DNA of 64,000 nt, taken from contig NC_045439.1 of NCBI RefSeq assembly GCF_002776525.5, positions 155,647,407 to 155,711,406 on the forward strand, given 5' to 3'. Within the stretch, counting starts at the first letter, position 1, and every line of letters begins with the position of its first letter. The translations under genes were made by a program, and so were the position numbers. Under the pieces are notes generated by a model. The model ran no database searches. It was not told where the DNA came from and saw only the letters and a program-made list of their open reading frames with translations. The DNA is from Piliocolobus tephrosceles. Its lineage: Eukaryota; Chordata; Mammalia; Primates; Cercopithecidae. This document shows positions 38,201-50,991 of this stretch, one piece after another.

Positions 38201-41200
38201 ATGGCAGAAGGAACAGCGTCAACAAAGTTCTAAAGCTTTTACAAAAGGTACTTGAGTCTAAAACTATAAAAATACCCTCATTTTCAAACCATAACCCACA
38301 ATAGTAACACTCCCACTTGGGAATCAGAGATGATCAAACATCTGGCAACCTCAATTCAACAAATGACAGCAAGAAAGCCACAGCTATAGACCCAGAAGTA
38401 CCTGTAGCAGGATTCAGGATGTCTAATCACATAAAACCTAAGCATCAATGCTATCACCAGAAGCCCAAACTACTACTCTGGGTTATTGTAACTTTCAATA
38501 GATGTGGTCATAACACACACAGATATACACACACACTATATTGAAACAGTGTCTATTTTAAAGGCAGGGGGTTTTATAAAAATTCATAAATTTGATAAAA
38601 CCCAGAAAAAAGTTGTAGTTCCTTAGGGTGGTATTATTCATATGAAATTGCACTGTGCCTGGAATAGGCACCCATTTTAATGTTTACAATTCATTTATAT
38701 AAATTCTATTTGCTACCTGATACTGGTGTAGAACTGCTATTGAAGAGATTACTTGGCAACAGCTCAAAGTTAAAATTATGCTTGATGGACTTCCTTTTCT
38801 TACTTGAGAAACCATGAGAAGAATCTACTGGCAATTTACGTTTAGCATTTGGTGTAAGAATCACTGGTGATACAGACAGCTGGGCTGAAAAAATATCAAA
38901 ACAAAACCAACTTGTTTCTACTGCAGAGTTGACAACATACAAAAGCTTTACATTAATTTCTTCTTATAAAAATATTACTTAAAGCTAAACAAAAAATGAG
39001 GATATATTTACACTATCAGTTAAACAGATGTTGTTTAACTAAAACACTCTGCAATTCCTTAAATGAAAATAAGGAAGTCGCAGAGGCAGGACTCTTAAGA
39101 GACAGCAGTTACTTAAATGTAATAGACTAAAAGATGCATATGATATATATTAAAAAATATTAATTTAAGGAAGACATTACAATCAAGGAGTTGAAACAAA
39201 AACTAATCTAAATATTATTTTTGCTTTTCATCATAGTTGAGTATTAACCAGTTCATTTCTTCATTCTAGAAAACAAAAGATCATGTTGCCTCTTACTGGC
39301 TGAATAATTGCAGCCACAAGCAAATTAGGATAAAAAGTTGAAATACACAATAATGAACTTCTAGTCCTAAGATAAAAATGAGGTTGAACTATTTTCACAT
39401 GCTCAATAGCATCTAAATTACAAACAGAAAAGCATGATTAAGAAGATTAAAGACATAACAGACTAAAAAAATTTTTGCCTACAATTCTGGGTTCATTATA
39501 GCCTATGTAATTAGCAATGTCACAACATAGTATATAGAGTACAGTATGTCTATTAAAAATATTTGATTTGATTACATTTGATTAACTAATATAAGTTAGA
39601 TATTATTGTAATTATAGTTTATAGAATACTATACAAGTTTTAATTAAAATAAATGCATATAATAAATACCTACCAATTCTTTCTTGTTGAGGTGTAATAG
39701 AAGGTGTTCTGTTAGATTTAAATTTATTTAGTGCTCCACTAACAAAATCTGAAATGAAAGGCATAAGCAATTACAACTTAACATTTACTTGTCTTTCACC
39801 AATAATTCATGTTAATATTTGCGGTTTTCATTCAACATGTAACTTTATATCGGCTTATAAATTTTAAGTTATTTAAGAGGGATTATTTCAAAATAGGAAA
39901 AACACTAAAGGATATATTTTTTATTCATTCCCCACTTATACTTCCATATCCCTAAAAAAAGAAAAAAAAAAAAAAAAGACATGATACAGAAAGAAATGTA
40001 ATACAAATACACATAATGTACAGTAAGGGTAGGGAAGAAGAAATCATTACATGTTAAGGCAAAAGATGAAGGTCTGAACTGAGGCAAGAACCATGGAAAT
40101 GGAGGCACGAATAAAGATATTTAAAAGATCAGTAGAGATGGAAGTAAAAACATTCTATCAATAAATAATGTAAGCAAATGAATAAAAGTGTCTGGAAAAC
40201 AATAAATAACGTAGTTTGACTAAAGTTGCTCAAAGACAGGAAACAGTAGGTATGCTAGAGCAATCCTATGAAAGACCTTGAATGCCAAGCTATAAATATC
40301 ACTATTATCAATTAAAATTCCTGAAGGGTATGTATGTGAGATACTTGAGTAGAGTTATACATTTAAAATGTAACCTTGGCCAGGTGCAGTGGCTCACACC
40401 TGTAATCCGAGCATTTTGGGAGGCCGAGGCAAGCAGATTACTTGATGTCAGGAGTTAAGAGACCATCCTGGCCAACATGGTGAAACCTTGTTTCTACTAC
40501 ATATACAAAACTTAGCCAGGTGTGGTAGTGTGCACTTGTAATCCCAGCTACTTGGGAGACCAAGGCAAGAGAATCACTTGAACCTAGGAGGTGGAGGCTG
40601 CAGTGAACCAAGATAGCATCACTGCACTCCAGCCTGGGTGACAAAGACAGACTCAGTCAAAAAAAAAAAAAAAGTGAGCCTTAATAGCAATACATAGGGA
40701 AGATTCAAGGAGGAAGCATAAAGACCAAGATTCTTTTTTTTATTTTTATTTTTAATTAATTTATTTTTTTGAGATGGAGTCTCGCTCTGTCACCCAGGCT
40801 GGAGTGCAGTGGCATGATCTCAGCTCACTGCAACCTCCGCCTCCCAGGTTCATACCATTCTCCTGCCTGAGCCTTCTGAGTAGCTGGGACCCCAAGCGTC
40901 CGCCGCCACACCCGGCTAATGTTTTATATTCTTAGTAGAGACAGGGTTTCACCGTGTTAGCCAGGATGGTCTCCGTCTCCTGACCTCGTGATCTGCCCAC
41001 CTTGGCCTCCCAAAGTGCTGGGATTACAGGTGTGAGCCCCCGCACCCGGCCAGGAAGATTCTTACAGTAACGATGCAATAAACACTACAGAGATAGAATC
41101 TTATACGACATGAAAACTGTCTGATTATAGATGGCAGAGGACGAGGTGGAACCCATGGTTAAAGCCTGAGTATCTAGGGAATAGTGGTGCTGTTAGAAGA

Positions 41201-44200
41201 AAATGGAATTCACACAGAACCGGGTTAAAGAGGATAAAGATGGTCATTTCAAAATGTTAAGCTGAAAACACCGATGAAAAGCAGATGTGATGAGGGCTGC
41301 CTAGCAGGCCGTTGGTAAAGCAGAACCGACATTTTCAAGATAACGGTGGTACAGATGTAATGGTTATCTATTTAGATGTGATAACTGCACCTACAGGACT
41401 GGGGAAGAGGGCGATAAAGACCACCTGCATCTGGGAAATATCTCCATTTGGGATAGGAAGTTTTATGGGTTGCATTGTGTTCTCCAAAAAACCTAAGTTT
41501 AAGTCCTAACCCCCAGTACCTATGAAGGTGACCATACTTGGAATTACTATCTTTACAGATGTACTCGAGTTAAAATCAGGTCATTCAGGTGGGCCCTAAT
41601 CCAATGTGTCCTACAAGAGGGAAGTTCTGACACAGAGCAACACCACGGGATGACATAGGCAGGGACTGGAGTGACACAGCTGCAAGCCAAGGAATGCTAA
41701 GGACTGACAGCCACTACCAGGAGCCAGAAAGAGGCAAGAAACGATTCTCCCCTGCAGGTTTCAGGCATTCCGCCAACACCTTGATTTCAGACTTCTAGCC
41801 TCCAGAACGGTGAGACAAATTTCTGTTGGTTTAAGTCACCTAGTTTGTAGTACTTTGCTACAGTAGCCCTAGGAAAATGATACGTAAGTCATCAATATTA
41901 TCCTATTTACAAAGGAGGTAAAGAAGAAACACAAGTATGTGATAACAAATAAGCCAAAAGATGAGAAAGGGAATGGGACAGTTAGTAACATCTGGTTCTG
42001 ATATTCAAAAGACAAATTTCCTAAAGTAATTGGAAGAATGGCCTCTGATTTCTTGATCAAGGAGATTGCAAGTTTTATTACCAACTCCACCATCATAAAA
42101 CTTTTGGTCTTTCTGATTCTTCCTTGATAATATTTCCTTCATTATTTACTTTGTACTCCTAACTAATCCATGTCACTAACAAGTTCAAACAATAATCTCG
42201 TGCCTGGATTACTGACATATGTTGCTGACCATTCTCCCTACTTCCAAGTCTCAATTCTTCAAATCAGGTAATTTTCTAAAATTTTTTAGTCATATCATGC
42301 CTCACATCATAAATCTTCAATGATTCACCAACACCAGGTTAATATTCTAATTCTTTAGCCTGGCATTAAGTTTACCATAATACCATCCTTCATCCTGATG
42401 CTGAACACTTCACTCAAGTCGTACTGCTCTATTTACATTAGACATAGGTTACTTCTTCCCTACACAAACCTTTCTTCATAGCATCCTTCTCATCTAGAAT
42501 AGGATACAAGTATTCTAATCCTCCACCCAATCCCACTAAATTCTAACCATTATTCAAGAAGGTTCAGTTTGACTCCTCTTTCACAAGTTCCTGATTGTTA
42601 CAACCCAGGGAACTTTTCTCCTTTTAATACATCTTATGTTTATGCTAAAGATTTAGCACTTAACATTAGATTGTACTATCGCTTTAACTTTTTACATCCA
42701 TATGTCCTATCTTTCCAGCTGTGCTATAAGCATCAAAAAGGCACATACCACAATTCATGCTTCTTTATGTGAAATGTACTTTCAATTAAAGCACATCACT
42801 GTACCTCCATAAAATGGGACTGCCACTTACCTCCTACACTTTGTCTTCTCTTTCTCTTATATTCACCAGGAGTTTCATATTCACCTTCTTCAAAGCCTTC
42901 CAGTGATGGAGTAGCACAGAGACCATCAATACCTAACATAGCTGGTATCTTTTCCAGGATAAAATCTGGTACACACCCTAAATGAAAATGTTCACAAATA
43001 AGACAATTATTATCCTTCCTCCACTCTTCCCCAAAAATGTTGAGATAGTAATATACCAATTTCTTTTCTTTTTGTCTTTGCAGGAGGGGCCGGTACTGTG
43101 GGGTGGGGGTGAAGTCAGTAATATACCAACTTTCTAACAGTTGCCTTCATAGTTCCTTTGGAAGAAACAGAGATTTTCCTCATTTAAACAAATTCTGTTG
43201 ATAATGCAACTACATCTTACCAATATCTGATGCATAATCGATAAGAGTCTGTACTACTGCAGCCTGTAATCGTAGCTTTTTTTCTGTGTTAGAAGACATC
43301 TTTTCATGTCCTTCATTTGTCTGAAGAAGATTTGGTGCAAATATTACTGCAAGATTGCTGCTATCCATCTTATTCTCACTGGATCTTAAGTAAATAAAGG
43401 CTTTATTAGATGGAGTCCAAGGTAAAAATATAGAAGAGTTAAAATAACATAGGTAGTACATTTTGAAGACCTCTTACTATCAGTCATACACAAGGCAAAA
43501 TAGTTACCTTTCATCTACATGATTGGCTTGAACATAAAAAAGAACCAGAAATATACAGTCTCTCTATATTTAAATATGTATTATAAAAACCATGCTAATC
43601 TTAGAGTTCATACTTTGCTTTACCACCCAAATTGAATATCTTTATCTGATTTTCAAACCTACAAATAAAAAGTTGGAAGTATCAGAAGGCAGCAAGTATG
43701 TCTAGAATAAGTGGCTCACTGAGAGCAGGGAGAGGAAAATTTTGAAAAGCAAAACAGAAATATTTAAACAAAACCTTTCAGTGGACAATGAATCTTATAA
43801 ACAGCAATGAACCATTAAGGCATTCATGATGATGACTTTAAGATAAGGAAATATTAAATCATTTGGTATGCTGTTTCTTAAATTACAGAGTATACTCCTC
43901 ATAGTAAAGAAATATGTAATTTTTAAAGAAAAATTTCCATTCCAAATGAAATGGAACACATCTACAAGCATTAAACATTAGTTAGTTGAAAAATTCAACT
44001 ATTACTTGCCAAGAGTTTTAATTACCACTTACCTAAGAGAAACATTCCTGAGGAAGTTAAAGAAGTATCTTAATACATGAACTGTGTGGTCAGCCAGAAG
44101 ACAGGAGAGCAACAGCGTAGCTTTATTCTTTTCCTCTGTGCCTAACTGTTGAGCTTTCAAAAGCGCTTCATGCAAATTAGCTGGGAGAATGGGCTCTGGC

Positions 44201-47200
44201 AATTCCCTAAAAAACTGCTTAAGAAGTCCTGCAACATCACAAGGAGGTGCAGAAGATAGATCGCCTTCACCACGATCCAGTTTATTCTGAAATAAATATA
44301 ATAATCTTGAGTATTCTGGCAACTTAAGAGTTTATTGCAAATAAAGTTTCTTTTGTTATACTCTAATAAGACAGTTTTATTTAATAAATTTCTCAACTCT
44401 TATTTTAAAATATGTCACTACTTTATTTTTAACAATTTTTAAATTTATTTTTATTTTTATAGAAATGTGGTGCAGAGGCCAGGCGCGGTGGCTCATGCCT
44501 GTAATCCCAGCACTTTGGGAGGCCGAGGCGGGCAGATCACAAGGTCAGGAGATCGAGACCACGGTGAAACCCCGTCTCTACTAAAAATACAAAAAATTAG
44601 CCGGGCGCAGTGGCGGGCGCCTGTAGTCCCAGCTACCTGGGAGGCTGAGGCAGGAGAATGGCGTGAACCCGGGAGGCGGAGCTTGCAGTGAGCCGAGATC
44701 GCGCCACTGCACTCCAGCCTGGGCAACAGAGCGAGACTCTGTCTCAAAAAAAAAAAAAAAAAAAAAAAGAAATGTGGTGCAGATTTTGTGGCTTGGGTTG
44801 GCTTCAAATTCCCAGGCTCAAACAATCTTCCTGCCTCAGCCTCCCAAGTAGCTGGGACTACAAGCATGTGCCACCACACTCAGCTATATCACTCCTTCTA
44901 GACGGCTAACAACAATACAATTTAACAAATTTTTTCATTTTACGTAATAGTTGATAGAAATAAGGACCATGAATTTAAAAGTTATTAAATTTTTAAAGCA
45001 CGATAGAAATAACACATCATTTCTTTTGGGAAAAAAATTATTCTGCCATGAAAAAAATGCAAATTCAATTTCTGTCAACTATTCATATTAATAGTTCTAA
45101 ATATTTCAGTTTTAAAAACCAAATCAGAAAATGGTTCAAATGAAAAATTATAGTTCAACAATATGCTTACCTTTAGCGCTTTTAGGCGAATAACAGATCC
45201 TGATTTCCGAAAAAGCCCTTCAGTATGAATATGTTCTTCTAAAGATGTGCAAGCATCGACAAGAAAGCTGAAAGAGACGTTTTTCAGTTGGCTAGATATA
45301 CATCTTATCAAATCCTATTCCTCTGCTAACACACATGAGCAGGCCAAGCACTACATACCTTTCAGAAGCTCTAAAGTCACAAATCTCTGTAGTCTTTGAG
45401 GTAAAATGTTACTTTTAGTTGTCTACATGCTTCCTAAATTCTTTTCCAAGGTCCATCTTTTCACTCATAACAACTCCAAAGTGCACACTAAATTTTATCT
45501 TTCTCAATCCTACTTCATTTCTGTTTCCCTTTAGGACATAAGACATGTCTTTTTTTACTGCCTCTACTTCTTCATATCTCAGTCTCCACTCACCCCTCTC
45601 CAATCATTCTCATACCTCATAACTCCAAAGAAATAGCTGTCTTCAAGCTCACTAACAGCCTCTGCCTTGCCAAATCCATGCTTAGTATGTTGTCCTCATA
45701 TTGCTTGATGTATCACCATCTGACACACCTGACCCCTTCCCTGTTCATCTCAAAAATACTTTTTCACTATTCTGTTACTTTTCCTGCTGTCTCCCTGACT
45801 GCTCCTTCTCAAACTCCTTTTCTCATTCCTCTCATGCCAGACCTCTACATGCTGGAACAACCCAGGGCTCTGTCCAACACCTTCTTCTTTTGTCTACTAT
45901 CTCTCCATGGGTGATCTTCTCATCTCCCACGTTACCCAAAAATAGGGCAATGTGTTTTTTTTCCTCATACCAACATCATCCCTCAGAAAAGTAGGATCTA
46001 TCCCAGTCCTTACAAGCCTTTTCATATTAAGGGGAATGTGCTCAACTTCTTTATTTTGAATAATAATCTCAATCAATGTTGGCTTTAGATACCTAGATAC
46101 TGAACAGCTGGCACCCACAAATTAGAATGAATATCAGCTACAAGCAACTGAGACAGCTGTACTGGTGCAGTGGCTGAATGTCAGCCTTATTTACAGATGG
46201 TAACTGACAAAACAGTCTTAATTAAATAAAAAGTAGGTAATGAAATTACAATGAAGATTTAGTCATTATTCCTGGGAATATGACTTTGCAATTCCAGATG
46301 CTGAAAATCTGTTTTTTTTTTTTTTAATTTTTTTTCTTTCAGTTTTTATTTTGAGACAGGGTCTTGCTCTATCACCCAGGCTGGAGTGGTGCTCATTGCA
46401 ACCTTTGCCTCCTGGGCACAAGTGATCCTCCCACCTCAGCCTCCCGACTAGCTGGGACTATAGGCACACACCACTACCCCAGCTAATTTTTCTATTTTTT
46501 GTAGAGACAAGGTTTCACCATGTTGCCCAGGCTGGTCTTGAACTCCTGGGCTCAAGCAATCCACCACCTGGGCCTCCCTAAGTGCTGGGATAACAGGCAT
46601 GAGCTCCTGTGCCCAGCCTGTTGAAAATCATTATAGGTGTTTATTATAAGAAAATCAAGCCTTTCATAGGTCATTTAAAGAGCATAATGGTTAAGCGGCT
46701 ACCTAAGAAGACTGTGAATCTACACCTATGGGATGAATGGGGGGAAACTGTCCTAAGGCAACAAGGTGTTCAATAATTGCTTTTGGATGACATGTCAATT
46801 AAAACCTAGATTATTGGTCTATAGTAGCCAAAAGGAACCCTACTTTAGATGGAGGGGAAATGAATTAAGAGATAAGTTTCATCATATGCATTTTAAAATT
46901 ATATTCTTAAAACAGAAACTTTCCTAGTAATTTCTGATGCAGTTAGAATAGGCCAGCACAGTGACGCATGCCTGTAATCCCAGCACTTTGGGAGGCCGAG
47001 GCGGGTAGATCACCTGATGTCAGGAGTTTGAGACCAGCCTGGCCAACATGGTAAAACCCCATCTCTACTAAAATACAAAAATTAGCTAAGCGTGGTGGTG
47101 GACACCTGTAATCCCAGCTACTCGGGAGGCTGAGGCAGGAGAATCACTTGAACCCAGGAGGTAGAGGTTGCAGTGAGCCGAGATCATGCCATTGCACTCC

Positions 47201-50200
47201 AGCCTGGGTGACAAGAGTGAAACTGTTTTTAAAAAAAAAGGTGATTTATAAATAGTAAGTGGCATAGAAAAGCTAAGTGATACATAATACATTTTCACAA
47301 ATACTCTAATATCTTAGCTTAAATATTCTTTTATCCAATATTTCTTTTCAAGAGCCAGGGTCTCACTCTGTTGCCAACTGCAGCCTCAAACTCCTAGGGT
47401 CAAACAATCCTCTGCCTCAGCTTCAGGAGTAGCTGGGACTACAGGTGCACACCACCTTGCCCAGCTGATTTTTCTTTAAAATTTTTTTTATAGATGGAAT
47501 CTTGCTTTGTTGCCCAGACTGGTCTCAAAATCCTGGGCTCAAGCGATCCTCCTGCCTCGGCCCTCAAAGTGCTGGGATTAGAGGCATGAGCTACTATGCG
47601 TGGCCAATATTTTTTAAACAAACAAACAAAAAGTCAAAATTATTACTGAATTGGTAATTCAGTATATTACTTAATCTGAGTTGTGGCAAAAGAATTCATA
47701 TAGAACTGAAAAGTGACTTTAACAGAACAAATTTTTTTGTGTGTGATTTCTAACATTTACTTATTACTGGACTTTAAAATCCAATCCTGGGAAGGGGTAC
47801 AAATTATAAATTTAAAATATGCTAATGAGAGATGAAATCATTTGCTGGTTTGAAACAAGTATGTTTTAATCAACTATGTCTTTTAAACTCTCTAAAACCA
47901 GTTTGAAATGTTTACTCTCTTCTTCATTTGCCTGGCTAGAAGGCTCACTGCAGCCTTGACCTCCTGGGCTCAAGCAATCCTCCCACCTCAGTCCCCTGCC
48001 TAGCTGGGACTACAGGTGTGCTCCGCCCACCTAATCCTTGAATCTTTTGCAACAAGGTCTCACAATGTTGCCCAGGCTGGTCTTGAGCTCCTGGACTCAA
48101 GTGATCCGCCCACCTTGGCCTCTCAAAATGCGGGGGTTACAGGCATGTGCCACTGTGCCCGGCCTTCTTTATTTCAAACTCTGCTTACCTTGGGATGTGT
48201 CCATATTCTGGTACAGCAGAATGGGGCAGTGCATTAAAAGGTACTCCAAATACTTTACCCTAAAATGACAAATTCAGTTACTCTAACACAAATATTAGGC
48301 ATAATATCAGTTTTCTTTAGGCAAATTAAAGACCTTGGGAAATTTAAAAAAATCAGAAATAAATGATAAACTGTCAATCAAGAAAAAAACAATCATTTCA
48401 AGTGCATTCGATAACAAATAATTACTGTATTAGACAGGATGCTAAGTGCTGGGAGTACAAAGATGGCCAAGATAATGTCATTCCCCTCAAATAATCTAGT
48501 AAACTCAAGTTTCCAATCTGATCATAAAAAAATCAATTGGGTTAGTGCTTAGTAAATTCTTAAAACAGAATTTGGACCAAAACACTAACATTTACCCCAA
48601 AAATACTATAGGCTCCTTTAATGACCTTATTAATACTGACTATATACTTTCTTTTGCTCACCTTATAAACACACAAAAGACTAAGTTAACTGAAAAGCAA
48701 AACAGTAATTCCTGTCCTTCATTGAGTCTTCCTAAAATTATATCAGAAGAGGTTATTTTTATACCTAAACCATTTTCCACCTTCTATAGAAGAGTGCTTT
48801 CCAAACCATGCCCTGAGGTAAGCAAGGCAGGGGTGTGCAAATATTTAAGTCAAACTTCATTTAACTAGCTGGAAACCCATTTTTAAAACCTCACATTCAA
48901 ATTTTAATACATTGAGGATCCCGAGAGTAAAGCTGTGTGCTGGTTAACTTGAATGTTTTTGCACACTGAAGGATAAAGAATCTGCCGCTCTCTTTGTGCC
49001 TGCATTCAAACCTCTTAAAAATGTGTTGCTTTCCATAGCACTGAAAGGTAAATTCAAGTCTGTAAATGTCTGGTTATTCAAAATTAAGTGGGTATATAAT
49101 CTCACATGTTAATTTAGTTTACATGCGTCTGCTCTGTGAATGCTGCTGAAGTACTTTTTTTCCGATATCACAAGTTATCAAGCAAGCAGCATTTATGTTT
49201 TAAGAGCATTAAATTTAACTTTATATTTACAATAAAAATCACTCAGCATTGTTAATGACACAACACAGTAACAAAATTTTACTAATTCCCTTTCAAGCGC
49301 CTGCCTCCAATTAATTTACAAACGTTTTAAGCTGAAAAGACAGTATGGTATAGTGAGTGCTTAAGAGAGTAGGCTCCTAAAGGCAAAAAAGCCAGGTTTT
49401 TTTTTTTTTTTTGGAGACAAAGTCTTGCTCTGTTGCCCAGGCTGGAGTGCAGTGGCACAATCTCAGCTCTCTGCAAGCTCCACCTCCTGGGCTCACCCAT
49501 TCTCCTGCCTCAGCCTCCCAAGTAGCTGGGACTACAGGCGCCCACCACCATGCCCGGCTAATTTTTTGTATTTTTAGTAAAGACAGGGTTTCACTGTGTT
49601 AGCCAGGATGGTCTTGATCTCCTGACCTTGTGATCCACCCGCCTCGGCCTCCCAAAATGCTGGGATTACAGGTGTGAGCCACTGCGCCCACAAAAATGCC
49701 AGGTTTTAAATCTTGACTCTTGTACTTATCAGCTGAGTGACCTGGATCAAATTAACGTTCTGTTCCTCAGTATCCTCACACAGATCCTAAGTCATAGAGG
49801 TGTAGGAAGAATTAAATAAATTAAAACATACAAAACACTTGTATCATCAGTGTCTGACACAGAATAAGCATTCAAAACATATTTGTTAATATTATGATCA
49901 TCATTTTACGTTGAGCTATTTAAAAAATGTTAGTATGGGCAACCCCTTTATTGGGTAAATCAGAATTTTCTTGATACTGTGCAACCAAACCAAATGTAAA
50001 AATAAACCAGATACTTAAGCTGGTAAGTCTACTTCTGTTATATATAACTAGAATTCAGCGTGTTTTCTTCCTTAAGTCTTATTATTTAGAATAACTGGCT
50101 TCACAAGTAACCACTATAATTTAATATCATAAAATGTTTTTAAAACTTTATGTATTAGAATCTCACCTATAGTATCATTTTAAAAAAGATTTATAGTGCT

Positions 50201-50960
50201 TTTCTTTAAAAGCTCAAAAACTACAAATAGCTAACAAACACAGTGGGCTACAGAAATTGTTTTCAAACAAACTACCTATCCCATTAGATCTCATAACACA
50301 ATGATCTTCTATACTGCATCATTAGACTATTCTTGTGTTTCTAGCTGAATTTATATGGCATGATTACCAATTAGGAGGCAGACCATTGATATGACAACTA
50401 TCATTAGATGAAAAAGTGGCATGTGACACGCACTGTGCGAGGCCTACGTAAAGAGCTTCACTTTTTAAAAATCCCTAAACAATCCAAGGAGAAATACCAC
50501 TGTTCCCACTTTATAGATAGAAAACTGAAGCTTAGGGAAATCAAACAAGCAGCCGGAGTTTACAGATGTAGTAGGTGTGGAACAGGACTCAAACTCAGGT
50601 CTATCTGACTCTGAAAGCAGGCATCAGTTTTTCTTGTTAAGGAGTGAAAAGGCCGGGCGCGGTGGCTCACGGCCGGGCGCGGTGGCTCACGACTGTAATC
50701 CCAGCACTTTGGGAGGCCGAGGCAGGGGATCACAAGGTAAGGAGATCGACACCATCCTGGCTAACATTGTGAAAGCCCGTCTCTACTAAAAATACAAAAA
50801 ATTATCCAGGTGTGGTGGCGGGCGCCTGTAGTCCCAGCTACTCGGGAAGCTGAGGCAGGAGAATGGCGTGAACCCGGGAGGCAGAGCTTGCAGTGAGCCG
50901 AGATTGTGCCACTGCACTCTAGCCTGGGCCACAGAGTGAGACTCCGTCTCAAAAAAAAAA

Positions 50961-50991
<31 letters not shown>

